Shown: positions 25,203-34,712, counted from the stretch's first letter. The stretch is DNA of 64,000 nucleotides from Sphingomonas_R arantia (GCF_042682045.1 NZ_JBHUGS010000005.1:1-64000), one strand, 5' to 3'. Made by a program: numbers and translations. Notes: generated by a model from the sequence alone, not told the origin.

Positions 25203-26636
25203 TCAAAACCGGAAATTGCTCTCGAGCCCCAGCATCGTGATCGTCTTCGCGGGCCCCGTCTGACGGATGAACCCGCCGGGTGCGAAGGCGGAGAGCGAGG
25301 TCGAAAGTTCGAGTTCGGGGGTCGCCTGCCACGCCAGCGACGCCTCCACCTCGCGCCCGATGAAGCGCGCGGTGGCGGTGCCGGGCGCGCGGATCAGCTG
25401 GCCCGGAATGTCGTAGACCCCGTCCGCCCGCGCGTAGCGCCAGTAAGCCATACCGGCGAGGCTTGCGGAGACGCCCGACCCGATCGCCATCGCGACGCGC
25501 GGATTGACGCTGACGATGTTGGTCGGACCGACCGGCGACAGCTCACCGAAATACTTGCCCTTGGGGAACAGCGCGTTGAACGTTCCCAACCGCCCGTCGC
25601 CGGCCCGCCTGTCGCCGCTCACGATGTTGACGCGCAGCACCGCGTCCGGCGTCAGCGGCGCATCGGGAAAGGACCGCCCGACCTCCGACCCGAGCGTCCA
25701 CGCCGCGATCCTGCCACCGGCGAAGCGGCCGAACTGCGCGACCCCCTCGATGTTCCAGTGCCAGCCGGCCGCGCCACCGAACAGCCGCGCGCCGACGCTG
25801 TGCCGAACCTCCCGCCCCGTCCGCTCGCCGAACGTCGCGGCCCGGTTGCGATACCCGAGATAGTAGAGATCAAGCCCCGAACCCGCGCCGACCGCCGGCA
25901 CCGTCATGTACGCCCCCCACAGCGCCTTGCCGCGGAATCGCCTGTCGTCGAAACTCCGCGTCCCGGCCGCCACCGGCCGCACCGCCAGCAGGCTGATCGT
26001 CGCGCCGCGCAGCGACACCAGCCCGCGCAGCCCGTCGAACGCCAGCGGCACGTTCGGTCCGTAACGCGTGCCGACGAGCCGCTCGGTCCCCAGCGACAGC
26101 ATCTGCCGCCCGCCGCGCACCGTCACCCCCGCGCCCGCCGTGCTGCCCGTATCGGCGTCGCCCAGCCGAACGTCGACGAACCCTTGCAACAGGTCGACCC
26201 GCGTCTCGTCGACCGGTCCCGCCGACGGCGCGACGCCGATGGCATAGGCCGCAATCGGCTGCACGAACGCCCGCACCCCGATCGCCCCCGTGCCGACATG
26301 CAGGTCGGCATAGGGCATCGCGCGCAGCCAGAGATAGCCGTCGTCCGGCGCCTCAGCCCCGCCCCACAGGCTGTCGCGATACGCCTCGTTCCGCGCGCGC
26401 AGCTCGACGCCGGTGGTCAGCCAGGCCTCCGCCCCGACCGGCACATATTTGAACCGGCCGGTCCAGTGCGCCGCCCGCTCGGCCGGATCGGCCAGCGCGG
26501 TCCAGTGCTCGTCGTAGCGCGTGATGGTCAGCGTCGGCGCCTGCCACGCCTCCGTGGCGGCCGGCGCGGCGCCGGGCTCCGTCTGCGCCGCCACCGGGGC
26601 CGCGACGCAGATCGCCAGCAGCGCCAGGCTACGCAC
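25203..26636 (-). CDS. Alginate-export-type outer-membrane porin
   Basis: The ~477-residue protein starts with a Sec signal (GTG start, VRSLALLAICVAAPVAAQ, cleavage after AQ). The rest is a beta-rich sequence with alternating aromatic and polar residues and a C-terminal Phe (SNFRF), as in outer-membrane barrels. The WRYARADGVYDIPGQ and GRFKYVPVG stretches fit the alginate_exp domain family found in many Sphingomonas. It probably passes anionic sugars or other small solutes. The GTG at 26636 overlaps the DoxX stop by eight bases. Confidence 0.7.
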   Translation of the reverse strand: MRSLALLAICVAAPVAAQTEPGAAPAATEAWQAPTLTITRYDEHWTALADPAERAAHWTGRFKYVPVGAEAWLTTGVELRARNEAYRDSLWGGAEAPDDGYLWLRAMPYADLHVGTGAIGVRAFVQPIAAYAIGVAPSAGPVDETRVDLLQGFVDVRLGDADTGSTAGAGVTVRGGRQMLSLGTERLVGTRYGPNVPLAFDGLRGLVSLRGATISLLAVRPVAAGTRSFDDRRFRGKALWGAYMTVPAVGAGSGLDLYYLGYRNRAATFGERTGREVRHSVGARLFGGAAGWHWNIEGVAQFGRFAGGRIAAWTLGSEVGRSFPDAPLTPDAVLRVNIVSGDRRAGDGRLGTFNALFPKGKYFGELSPVGPTNIVSVNPRVAMAIGSGVSASLAGMAYWRYARADGVYDIPGQLIRAPGTATARFIGREVEASLAWQATPELELSTSLSAFAPGGFIRQTGPAKTITMLGLESNFRF

Positions 26637-27078
26637 CGCCCCCGGCTCCTCGCCGCTGCCCGGCCTCCGCCACGATCGCGGCAAGGACGAACCCGCCGAT
26701 CAGCCCCAGATGCTCGAAAAAGGCGTTGGTCGCCATGAACCGGTCCTGCCCGGCGGGCATCGCCCAGAACGCGTTGGCGGTGATCGCGGCGAACAGGGTG
26801 AAGGCGCCCAGCATCCCCGCACCCAGCCACACCAGCCGCCCGGACAGGATCAGCAGCGGCCCGACGATCTCCACCGCGATCGTCGCCGCCGCCCAGAACG
26901 CGGCCGGCTGCATCCCGAAATGCGCCTGCTCGGCGACCGCCGCCGGCCAGTCGCTCGCCTTGACGATCCCGCCCAACAGGTACGCCCCGACCAGCGCCAG
27001 CCGGGCAAGGAACCCCGTCCAGCGCCAGTCCAGGATCGCATCGACGAAGCGCGGATCGCGCGCGGACAGCGTCGTCAT
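26629..27078 (-). CDS. DoxX-family membrane protein, copy 1
   Basis: The 149-residue protein has four hydrophobic segments and the DoxX pattern: GFLARLALVGAYLLGGIVKASDW, EIVGPLLILSGR and a final NAFFEHLGLIGGFVLAA. DoxX proteins are inner-membrane partners of redox or thiol-stress enzymes. The start MTTLSARD at 27078 overlaps the stop of the upstream VOC-like gene (ATGA); the frame's longer upstream part lies inside that gene. A second DoxX is at 39662-40078. Confidence 0.8.
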   Translation of the reverse strand: MTTLSARDPRFVDAILDWRWTGFLARLALVGAYLLGGIVKASDWPAAVAEQAHFGMQPAAFWAAATIAVEIVGPLLILSGRLVWLGAGMLGAFTLFAAITANAFWAMPAGQDRFMATNAFFEHLGLIGGFVLAAIVAEAGQRRGAGGGA

Positions 27079-27983
27079 TGCGTGATCGGCGAATGGACTT
27101 CGGCGATGTAGCCGCCGGGAAACCGCACGATCGCGGACTGCCGGTCGTTCTCGGTATGCGCCGCGACCAGCGTCTCGACGCCCGCCGCCTGCGCCTTGGC
27201 GAGCGTCGCCTGGAGGCTGGCCACCTCGTAGCCCGTCACGTCCCGACCATAGGGCCATGGCAGCTGGTTGTCGGACACCATCACGGTCATGCGGCCGTAG
27301 CCCGAGGCGACCCGGATGCGGCGATAGACCTTGCCGGGTTGCCCGATCTCGCCGCCGTCGGCCGCCCTGTCGTCGGAGACGATCCGGCCATGCGCGAACC
27401 CGGTCCAGCTGCGGACGAAGGCGTCGGCAGCGTCCGGCGTCAGATAGACACGGTTTTCGGGTATGGTCGCGAGCGTCGGATAGTTCGGCTTGGTGGTGTG
27501 CCAGTACATCTGCATGCCGACGCCGCCCGGCCACTGCACCACCGCGTCGCGACCGATCGGGTCGGGAAACGTCGCGATCAGCCGCGTCGCGCCGTGCTTC
27601 ACCGCGGACGCCACGGCCCCGTCGATGTCGGTGACGAGATACCCATTGCGTTCGGCGCCGAACGGGAATGGAATGGGCGTCGTGAAACCGAACACCGACA
27701 CCGACCCCGCAGGGGTCAACACCAGCTGCGAGAGGGTCTTGCTGGTGGTCGGCGTGACCTGAAACGCGCCCTTCTTCGTGCTCGTGCCGCCGAAGGTCGC
27801 CGTCAGGCTCGCGACGAACCGGTCGAAATCCTCCGGCGCGACATAGACATGCGTCGTGTCATACTGCGGGCCGACCGCGAAATCCGCCGTCGCCGCGGCC
27901 GCCGGAACCGTCCGGGCCGCGACCGGCACGACGGGTGCCGCACCGAACAGCGCGATAGCCGACAGGATCGTGAAGCGCTTCAT
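27075..27983 (-). CDS. Exported VOC/glyoxalase-like protein
   Basis: The 302-residue protein has a Sec signal (MKRFTILSAIALFGAAPVVPVAA) and two glyoxalase-like repeats. The first contains DTTHVYVAPEDFDRFVASLTATFG, the second KVYRRIRVA..YGRMTVMVSDN, each followed by a DVTGYEVA- or NGYLVTDI-type stretch and a final RFPGGYIAEVHSP. The VOC fold is used by dioxygenases, isomerases and antibiotic-binding proteins; the substrate cannot be told. AAGGGAGA precedes the ATG. It lies between the amidohydrolase and DoxX genes in one operon and is coupled to DoxX by ATGA. Confidence 0.7.
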   Translation of the reverse strand: MKRFTILSAIALFGAAPVVPVAARTVPAAAATADFAVGPQYDTTHVYVAPEDFDRFVASLTATFGGTSTKKGAFQVTPTTSKTLSQLVLTPAGSVSVFGFTTPIPFPFGAERNGYLVTDIDGAVASAVKHGATRLIATFPDPIGRDAVVQWPGGVGMQMYWHTTKPNYPTLATIPENRVYLTPDAADAFVRSWTGFAHGRIVSDDRAADGGEIGQPGKVYRRIRVASGYGRMTVMVSDNQLPWPYGRDVTGYEVASLQATLAKAQAAGVETLVAAHTENDRQSAIVRFPGGYIAEVHSPITQ

Positions 27984-28006
27984 CGAACGTCTCCCTTGCA
28001 AATGGA

Positions 28007-29965
28007 TCAGACCGCCCAGCATCCGCAGCCGAACGAACCCCAGAAGCCCTGCACGTCGGCGACGGGCACCTCACGTCCCAGCGCGGCTGCATGGTTATGA
28101 CCGTGGACCGAACAGGCACTGGCGCAGCCGCACGCGCTCGCCAGCTTCGCTGCGGCCTCCGGCGTGCGGTGGTAGCCGCCGAACGTCGCGATCGGCGACC
28201 AGTCGGGCATCGGCCGCGGCAGTGCCGGCGCGAGCGGCGCATAGTCGCCCTCCCCCGACACGACCTTGCCGCCGAGGATCGTCAGCACGGATCGCAGGTG
28301 CGGAATGTCGCGCTCCGGCACCGCGAAATAGTCGCCCGACAACACCGCCAGATCTGCCAACTGTCCCGCCTTAATCCGCCCCTTCTTGCCCACCTCGCTT
28401 GAAAACCACGTATTCTCGTGCGTCCACATGGCGAGCGCCTTCTCGCGGCTCACGCGGTTGGCACCGGGGTAAAGCCCCAGACCGCCGACCGTCCGACCGG
28501 TCACCAGCCAATTGAGCGATACCCAGGGATTGTAGCTTGCGACGCGCGTCGCGTCGGTGCCCGCCCCGACATGCAGCCCGGCGGCGAGCATCTTCGCGAT
28601 CGGCGGCGTGCGTTCGGCGGCCTTCGCGCCGTAACGCTCGACAAAAGACTCGCCCTGATACGCCATGCGGTGCTGTACCGCGATCCCGCCGCCCAGTGCC
28701 GCGATGCGGTCGATGTTGCGATCGCTGATCGTTTCGGCATGATCGAAGAACCAGTTGATCCCGTCGAACGGGATGTCCCTGGCGACCTTCTCGTACACGT
28801 CGAGCGCGCGCCCGATCGTCTGGTCGTAGGTCGCATGCAACCGCCACGGCCATTTATGTTCGGCGAGCAGTCGGATGACGGGTTCGAGGTCGCCTTCCAT
28901 GTTCGCCGGCATGTCGGGCCGCTCGACGCGAAAATCCTCGAAGTCCGCGGCGGAATACACCAGCATCTCCCCCGCGCCGTTGTGGCGGTACGTGTCGTCG
29001 CCCTGACCCGGCGTCACCTGCTTCACCCAGCCTTGGAAATCAGCGAGTTCCTCCTTCGGCTTTTGCGTGAACAGATTGTAGCTGATGCGCAGCGTCAGCT
29101 GGCCGTCGGCGTGCAGCTTCTCGATGATCGCATAATCGTCCGGATAATTCTGGAACCCGCCGCCCGCGTCGATCACGCCCGTGACGCCCAGCCCGTTCAG
29201 TTCGCGCATGAAATGGCGCGTCGAATTGAGCTGATATTCGGGCGGCAGCTTCGGCCCCTTGGCCAGCGTCGCATACAGGATCGTCGCGTTCGGCTGCGCG
29301 AGCAGCAGCCCGGTCGGATTGCCCGCGGCATCGCGCACGATCTCGCCGCCCGGCGGATTGGGCGTGTCCTTGCCATACCCCACGACGCGCAGCGCCGCGG
29401 CGTTGAGCAACGCGCGATCGTACAGGTGCAGGATGAAGACCGGCGTGTCCGGCGCCACCGCGTTCAGCTCGGCGATCGTCGGCAAGCGCTTTTCGGCGAA
29501 CTGATGCTCGGTGAAGCCGCCCACCACGCGCACCCATTGCGGTGCGGGCGTCTTGTCCACCTGGGCGCGGAGCATCGCCATGGCATCCGCCAGGCTCGGC
29601 ACCCCGTCCCAGCGCAGCTCCATATTGTAGTTCAGCCCACCGCGGATGACATGCATGTGGCTGTCGATCAGGCCGGGAATGATCCGGCGGCCCCTGGCGT
29701 TGATCACCTCCGCCGTCGGGGCCGCGGCGCGTACTTCCTGCTCGCTGCCGACCACCAGGAACCGGCCGTCGCGGATCGCCACGGCCTGCGCCTCCGGGTT
29801 CTCGCGGTCGAGGGTCGTGACCAGGGCGTTGACGAGGATCAGGTCGGTCATGGCGGGCTTCCTTGTGGCGGCGGGCAGAGGGCCGGCGGACGGCGCACCG
29901 GCGAAGGCGGGCATGGCCGCGGACGCCGCCAAGCCGGCCAGCGTCTCCCGGCGGGTCGGCGTCAT
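28007..29965 (-). CDS. Tat-exported amidohydrolase (YtcJ-like, amidohydrolase 3), copy 1, with Cys/His tail
   Basis: The 652-residue protein begins with a twin-arginine signal (TRRETLAGLAAS). Metal ligands expected for the amidohydrolase fold are in GLIDSHMH, FDHAET, QHRMAYQG and GAGTDATR. It differs from most YtcJ-like enzymes by a C-terminal tail of ~40 residues with CGCASAC, VHGHNH and a final GCGCWAV. The tail is almost the same in the paralogue at 37538-39469. The substrate (cyclic amide, ester or carbamate) is unknown. Its ATG overlaps the XapX gene's stop (ATGA), and the VOC-like gene follows after 23 bases. Confidence 0.85.
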   Translation of the reverse strand: MTPTRRETLAGLAASAAMPAFAGAPSAGPLPAATRKPAMTDLILVNALVTTLDRENPEAQAVAIRDGRFLVVGSEQEVRAAAPTAEVINARGRRIIPGLIDSHMHVIRGGLNYNMELRWDGVPSLADAMAMLRAQVDKTPAPQWVRVVGGFTEHQFAEKRLPTIAELNAVAPDTPVFILHLYDRALLNAAALRVVGYGKDTPNPPGGEIVRDAAGNPTGLLLAQPNATILYATLAKGPKLPPEYQLNSTRHFMRELNGLGVTGVIDAGGGFQNYPDDYAIIEKLHADGQLTLRISYNLFTQKPKEELADFQGWVKQVTPGQGDDTYRHNGAGEMLVYSAADFEDFRVERPDMPANMEGDLEPVIRLLAEHKWPWRLHATYDQTIGRALDVYEKVARDIPFDGINWFFDHAETISDRNIDRIAALGGGIAVQHRMAYQGESFVERYGAKAAERTPPIAKMLAAGLHVGAGTDATRVASYNPWVSLNWLVTGRTVGGLGLYPGANRVSREKALAMWTHENTWFSSEVGKKGRIKAGQLADLAVLSGDYFAVPERDIPHLRSVLTILGGKVVSGEGDYAPLAPALPRPMPDWSPIATFGGYHRTPEAAAKLASACGCASACSVHGHNHAAALGREVPVADVQGFWGSFGCGCWAV

Positions 29966-30228
29966 GCGACGTCCTTCCGCGCGGCGTCGGCCGACCGGTC
30001 ACCCGGCAACCGGCCGAGCACCGGTGCCGCGCAGATGTCGGCCACCGACGCTGCAACCGGCTCCCCGGCCAGCACGCGCCGGACAACCGGCAGGACCTGT
30101 TCGCCCAGCAGGATGCCGAGCAGACCGACCAGCGCGATCACCGGCGGCGCGGGCGACTTGACGCCGAGGAGGCCGTACACGCCGCCCACCAGCAGGCCGG
30201 CGGCAAGCGCGATCAGATACGGTTTCAT
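29962..30228 (-). CDS. XapX-domain small membrane protein
   Basis: The 88-residue protein has two hydrophobic helices with the XapX pattern (AAGLLVGGVYGLLGVKSPAPPVIALVGLLGILLGEQ) and then a polar C terminus. XapX proteins are uncharacterised membrane proteins. The stop overlaps the ATG of the amidohydrolase (ATGA). A different small membrane protein is in the same place before the second amidohydrolase. Confidence 0.8.
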   Translation of the reverse strand: MKPYLIALAAGLLVGGVYGLLGVKSPAPPVIALVGLLGILLGEQVLPVVRRVLAGEPVAASVADICAAPVLGRLPGDRSADAARKDVA

Positions 30229-30266
30229 TGCGCGGACCTCCCCGAACGTCAGGACTTGGGGGGCGA

Positions 30267-31241
30267 TCAGCCGCGGATGAACGCGAGCAGATCGGCGTTC
30301 AGGACATCCGCGTTCACGGTCAGCATGCCGTGCGAATAGCCCTTGTAGAGCTTCATCGTTGCGTTCGGCAGCAGCTTGGCCTGCAACTCCACCGCGTTCT
30401 GGTACGGCACGACCTGATCGTCATCGCCCTGCATCACCAGCGTCGGCACCGTGATCGCCTTCAGGTCGTCGGTCTGGTCCGTCTCCGAAAACGCCTTGAT
30501 GCCCGCATAATGGGCCAGCGCGCTGCCGGTCATGCCCTGCCGCCACCAATTGTCGATCACCGGCTCCATCACCGTCGCGCCCGGCCGGTTGAAACCGTAG
30601 AATGGCCCCGCGGCGACATCGCGAAAGAACTGCGCACGGTTGGCGGCCAGCGCACTGCGGAACCCGTCGAACACCGCGATCGGCAGGCCGCCCGGATAAC
30701 GCTCGGTCTTCACCATGATCGGCGGCACCGCACTCACCAGCACCGCCTTGGCGACGCGGCCCTGCGGCTGGCCGTGCTGCGCGACATAGCGCGCCACCTC
30801 GCCGCCACCCGTCGAATGGCCAATATGCACCGCGTTCTTCAGGTCCAGGTGGCGCGCCACGGCGTCCGCATCCGACGCATAATGGTCCATGTCGTGACCG
30901 CTATCGACCTGCGCCGACCGGCCATGACCGCGCCGGTCATGCGCCACGACGCGGAACCCCTGCGCCAGGAAGAACAGCATCTGCGCGTCCCAGTCGTCGG
31001 ACGACAGCGGCCAGCCATGATGGAACATGATCGGCTGGGCGGCCTTCGGACCCCAGTCCTTGTAGAAGATGTCCGTGCCGTCGGTGGTCTTCACAAATCC
31101 GCTGCTCATCTTGCTCACTCCATTTGATTGGTTGCGTTGCGATCGGGCGAAGGCACCTGCCGGCAGCAGCGTTGTCGCGGCCGCGCTGGCGGAGCCGAGG
31201 ACGACCGACCGCCGGGACATCGTGATGTTGGGACCCGCCAT
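30267..31241 (-). CDS. Tat-exported alpha/beta hydrolase, non-heme chloroperoxidase type
   Basis: The 324-residue protein has a Tat-like signal (SRRSVVLGSASAAATTLLPAG) followed by an alpha/beta hydrolase. Oxyanion motif HHGWPLSS, nucleophile GHSTGG, and a late catalytic Asp (QGDDDQVVP) and His (YSHGM) give a complete triad. The pattern HGWPLSSDDW..Q and GRSAQ is typical of the bacterial cofactor-free haloperoxidase/esterase group. Natural activity is more likely esterase than halogenation. An internal Met (MSSGFVKTTDGT) would give a cytoplasmic form. The isochorismatase-fold gene lies 30 bases upstream on the same strand. Confidence 0.85.
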   Translation of the reverse strand: MAGPNITMSRRSVVLGSASAAATTLLPAGAFARSQRNQSNGVSKMSSGFVKTTDGTDIFYKDWGPKAAQPIMFHHGWPLSSDDWDAQMLFFLAQGFRVVAHDRRGHGRSAQVDSGHDMDHYASDADAVARHLDLKNAVHIGHSTGGGEVARYVAQHGQPQGRVAKAVLVSAVPPIMVKTERYPGGLPIAVFDGFRSALAANRAQFFRDVAAGPFYGFNRPGATVMEPVIDNWWRQGMTGSALAHYAGIKAFSETDQTDDLKAITVPTLVMQGDDDQVVPYQNAVELQAKLLPNATMKLYKGYSHGMLTVNADVLNADLLAFIRG

Positions 31242-31271
31242 GGGATCGTCCTCCTGGCTGGGGTCGCGCGA

Positions 31272-31934
31272 TCAGCCGTGGCTGCCTTCCGAGGCACCGA
31301 ACATCGTCTTGGCGTATGTGACGCCCAGCCCGTAGGCGCCGCCCCAAATCTTCGCGATCCCGGTGGTCGACTCATATGTCTCGGTCCGCGCCCAGTCGCG
31401 CTGCAGCTCGAGCAGATACTGGAGCGACGTCATCGGCACGGCACCCAGCTGAATCATCCGCTGCACCGCGCGCTCATGCGCCTCGACCGAGATGTCGCCG
31501 CACGCGTCGGCGATGAAATACACCTCGAACCCCTGGTCGATCGCGGAGGCGACCGGCCCCACGATGCAGACGCTGGTCCACAGGCCCGCGAACACGATCC
31601 GCTCCTTGCCGATGCGGTTGACCTCGTCGATCACCGCGGCGTCCTCCCACATGTTCATCGACGTGCGGTCCAGCATCGGCTGATGCTCGAACGCCGCGAC
31701 GATCTCGTCGAACATCGGGCCGGAGAAGCTCTTCTCGGCCACGGTCGTCAGGATGGTCGGCACGCCGAACGACTTGGCCGCGTGACTGACGAGCGCGGCG
31801 TTGTTGCGCAGCTGCGTCGTGTCGATCGACTTCGTCGCGAACGCCATCTGCGACTGGAAGTCGATGAGGACCAGCATGTGATCGGTTGGCGAGATCAGGG
31901 ACTTGCCGGGTTGCGCCATAGCCTCGATATTCAC
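31272..31934 (-). CDS. Isochorismatase-fold hydrolase, YcaC-like, copy 1
   Basis: The 220-residue protein has the cysteine hydrolase layout: Asp25 in LVLIDFQSQ and the nucleophile Cys123 in GLWTSVC. The family includes nicotinamidases and N-carbamoyl hydrolases; YcaC-like members have unknown substrates. It lies upstream of the chloroperoxidase-type hydrolase, probably in one transcript. A second YcaC-like gene lies at 42943-43623, with only modest identity. Confidence 0.8.
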   Translation of the reverse strand: MNIEAMAQPGKSLISPTDHMLVLIDFQSQMAFATKSIDTTQLRNNAALVSHAAKSFGVPTILTTVAEKSFSGPMFDEIVAAFEHQPMLDRTSMNMWEDAAVIDEVNRIGKERIVFAGLWTSVCIVGPVASAIDQGFEVYFIADACGDISVEAHERAVQRMIQLGAVPMTSLQYLLELQRDWARTETYESTTGIAKIWGGAYGLGVTYAKTMFGASEGSHG

Positions 31935-32413
31935 GATAAATCTCCCGAGATTAAAGTCATTGTTAAATTAGAAGCGATTGATTGGAATACATTTACCAAG
32001 AAACAAGGTGGCATGTTCGATGCGATATCGGTCTACCAACCAGCTTTTTAGCACTGACCGCCTTCTGTCTGACCCAAACTGCTAAATCTACTATACCTAG
32101 GGTTATGCCCATCTGGCTGTTTCAGCCCAGCAAGCCTCTGCTTGGAAGAACGCAGGGCAAAGGTCGGTACGGAGCGACTGACCGGCAGAACAGCAGTTGC
32201 AGTCGGCTCGGCGCCCCGAGGCGTCCTGCCGTGGGCGTGGAACATCCAGCAGCACAAAAACAGGATGGGGGGCTCCGCATGACAGACCGTGCCTCAAATT
32301 CAGAGAATTTTACCGTCTTTCACTCGCCATGCGCGGACCGAGCGGGGATGCCGATCACCGGCGTCTGACGGTCAGAGCCGGCCGCCAATCAGACGCGGAA
32401 AGGAACCAATCCC
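31935..32413. other. 479-base AT-richer gap between divergent genes
   Basis: No gene is supported. The first ~170 bases before the isochorismatase gene are AT-rich (TTAAAGTCATTGTTAAATTAG) and are the likely promoter region for the minus-strand operon. The stretch near 32094-32330 reads like degraded coding sequence with no intact frame. GGAAAGGAA at 32398-32406 is the ribosome site of the plus-strand reductase. Confidence 0.45.
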
Positions 32414-32971
32414 ATGGCCCATGACCCTCGACCCGTAACCTTGGTGACATTGCTGGGCAGCCTGCGGAGCGGGAGCCTGCATGCGGCCGTCGCCCGTGCG
32501 CTTCCGGCGCTCGCTCCCGAAGGCGTCACCGTCTTGGCGCTCGGCAGCATCGCCGAACTGCCGCACTACGACGCGGACCTTCAGGCCGTGGGCTTCCCCC
32601 CTGCGGTGCTCGCGATGGCGGACGCGATCCGTGCTGCGGACGGCGTGGTCGTCGTCACGCCGGAGTACAATTATTCGGTGCCGGGTTCGCTGAAGAACGC
32701 CCTCGACTGGTTGTCGCGCGTGACTCCTCAGCCCTTCGCCGGCAAACCCGTTGCGATCCAGACCGGCTCTCCCGGCATGATCGGCGGCGCGCACGCCCAA
32801 TATCATCTGAGGCAGACGATGGTCTTCCTGGACGCGCACGTCCTCAACAGGCCGGAAATCATGATCGGTGGCATGCACGACAAGATCGACGCCGAAACCG
32901 GGACGATCACCGACAGGACGACGGCCGACCTCATCGGGCAGCAGCTGGCCGCTCTGGCCGCAATGGCATGA
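32414..32971 (+). CDS. NADPH-dependent FMN reductase
   Basis: The 185-residue flavodoxin-fold protein has the FMN-phosphate loop GSLRSGSLH and the family motif TPEYNYSVPGSLKNALDW near residues 80-97. It matches the ChrR/azoreductase/SsuE-like NADPH:FMN reductases, soluble enzymes that reduce quinones, metals or azo compounds. The gene converges with the LysR regulator. It fits the redox-stress theme of this region; the physiological substrate is unknown. Confidence 0.88.
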   Translation: MAHDPRPVTLVTLLGSLRSGSLHAAVARALPALAPEGVTVLALGSIAELPHYDADLQAVGFPPAVLAMADAIRAADGVVVVTPEYNYSVPGSLKNALDWLSRVTPQPFAGKPVAIQTGSPGMIGGAHAQYHLRQTMVFLDAHVLNRPEIMIGGMHDKIDAETGTITDRTTADLIGQQLAALAAMA

Positions 32972-33035
32972 TACTGCACGGCGGCAGCGAAGACCCGCCC
33001 TCCCTGATCGATCCGGTCCGGAATCCATGACGCCG

Positions 33036-33968
33036 TCAGATGTCCGTCAGGCCGATCTCCTCGGCATCGTCGGCGGCCCCGAGCGTCAGGAACCGATCCA
33101 GCAGCCAGGACGCCGCGGGCCCGGGCGGCGTATCCCGCCGCCAGACCCCGGCGAACCGGTATATGCCGCCCGGGCTTTCCGGCATCGCCAGCCGCTTCAA
33201 CGTACCCGCGATCAGGTCTGGCCGGACCAACGGCAGCGGCATGTTGCCCCAACCGATCCCCTCCCGCAGCAGGGCATGCTTCGCGCCCAGGTCCGCCAGA
33301 CGCCAGGTCCGGGTGCCGACCACCGAAAAGTCGCGCCCTTCGGTCAAGGGCGAACGATCCGTCAGGACGAGCTGGACATATCTGCTGCCCGCACCCGGCG
33401 GAATGCTGTCCATCCGCGCCAGTTCATGATCCGGGGCCGCCACCGGCACCATGGCGACCGATCCGGCCGAATGACTGTCGGTCCCCTCGACGCCCGCCGC
33501 GAGCGGTCCGGAAATGCCAACCACCGCCTTGCGTTCGAGGACGAGTGCCGTGACGGCCCCAAGCGCCTCGACGTGCAGCCGCAACGCGACGGTCGGGTAG
33601 GCCGCCGCGAATTCGCGCAGGATGCAGCCCAGCCGTTGGGTCGGCAGCATCACGTCGACGGCAAGATTGACCTCCGCTTCCAGCCCATCGAGCAAGCCCT
33701 TCACCTTGGCACGAAGCTCGTCGACGCCCTGCGCGATGCTCCGCACCTCCGACAGAACCGCACGGCCGGCCGTGGTCAGATGCGGCTTGCGGGTTCCCTC
33801 GCGGTCGAACAGGACCAGGCCCAGCTGATCCTCGAGATTGCCGATGCCGTAGCTGATGACCGATACCGCGCGGTTCAGCCGGCGTCCCGCCGCGGCGAAG
33901 CTTCCCGTTTCGACCACGGCCAGGAAGACGCGCAACTGATCGAACGTCGGTGTACCGGGACCCGCCAT
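33036..33968 (-). CDS. LysR-family transcriptional regulator
   Basis: The 310-residue protein has an N-terminal winged helix with TFDQLRVFLAVVETGSFAAAGRRLNRA and VSYGIGNLEDQLGLVLFDR, followed by a LysR substrate-binding domain. The ATG at 33968 was chosen because GGAAG stands just before it; a GTG start 24 bases upstream is also possible. It converges with the FMN reductase. Its target is not clear: LysR genes usually control a divergent neighbour, and here the divergent side holds the winged-helix gene at 34239. Confidence 0.88.
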   Translation of the reverse strand: MAGPGTPTFDQLRVFLAVVETGSFAAAGRRLNRAVSVISYGIGNLEDQLGLVLFDREGTRKPHLTTAGRAVLSEVRSIAQGVDELRAKVKGLLDGLEAEVNLAVDVMLPTQRLGCILREFAAAYPTVALRLHVEALGAVTALVLERKAVVGISGPLAAGVEGTDSHSAGSVAMVPVAAPDHELARMDSIPPGAGSRYVQLVLTDRSPLTEGRDFSVVGTRTWRLADLGAKHALLREGIGWGNMPLPLVRPDLIAGTLKRLAMPESPGGIYRFAGVWRRDTPPGPAASWLLDRFLTLGAADDAEEIGLTDI

Positions 33969-34238
33969 TTCACTTCCATCGACCGTTTGCACTCACTCTA
34001 TCTCGGCGATCGACGCTGTCGAGATCACCCGCCCCGTACACCATCTAAACACAGGGGAAGGCATCGACGGCGGTATCCGGAAATCGCCATATTTTCCCGG
34101 ATTCGATGCGCCGCAATGACCCGTTCGGGTAGTGCGGAGGCACCCGAACCGGCGATGCGCACCTGTCTCGATCGGCATACGATGCTCGTGCAAGGCAGCG
34201 GGTATCGCGTGGCTTGCATCCGCAGAGGGGTCACGCCG

Positions 34239-34712
34239 ATGTTCTTCCATACTGCACCGCTCGCCTATACCTGGCAGATCGAACTGCAGCCTCAAGCGCA
34301 GATCGGCATGGCGACGCGGCGCGCGAAACGATCCTTCGCCTTCGGACCGTTCGTGCTGGAACCGGAACGCCAGGCGCTCCTCAAGGACGGCAACAGCGTC
34401 CGGATCGGGGGACGTGCGCTGGATATCCTGACCCTGCTGGTCGAGCGGTCCGGCGAGGTCGTCGGCAAGCGTGAACTTTTCGAACGTGCGTGGCCGGACA
34501 CGTTCGTCGACGAAGCCAACCTGAAGGTGAACATGGCCGGCATCCGACGCGCCCTCGGCGAGGGCCCCGGCACCGCTCGATACATCGCGACGGTCGTTGG
34601 GCGGGGCTACCGGTTCGTCGCCGACGTCGTGCCGACCCGGGCATCGACCCGCCAAATGCCAGCCGTTGCGTTGCCCCGGTTCGAAACCGGCCCCTCCCTC
34701 ATGGCTCGATGA
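34239..34712 (+). CDS. Stand-alone OmpR/CadC-type winged-helix DNA-binding protein
   Basis: The 157-residue protein is essentially one OmpR/PhoB-type winged helix (residues ~28-130) with FGPFVLEPERQALLKDG, LDILTLLVERSGEVVGKRELFERAWP and the wing GRGYRFVADV. Homologous domains usually start longer regulators with an AAA or membrane/TPR part; here the protein ends ~25 residues after the domain. AGAGGGG near 34223-34229 supports the start at 34239; an internal ATG at 34308 is possible. Its 3' end overlaps the convergent response regulator by 14 bases. It may be a truncated remnant or a functional short regulator. Confidence 0.65.
   Translation: MFFHTAPLAYTWQIELQPQAQIGMATRRAKRSFAFGPFVLEPERQALLKDGNSVRIGGRALDILTLLVERSGEVVGKRELFERAWPDTFVDEANLKVNMAGIRRALGEGPGTARYIATVVGRGYRFVADVVPTRASTRQMPAVALPRFETGPSLMAR

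Noticed and set aside
28418..30280. 620-codon plus-strand frame opposite amidohydrolase copy 1
   Set aside because: An antisense shadow; the same shadow is seen opposite copy 2 (37109-39178), which follows from gene similarity.
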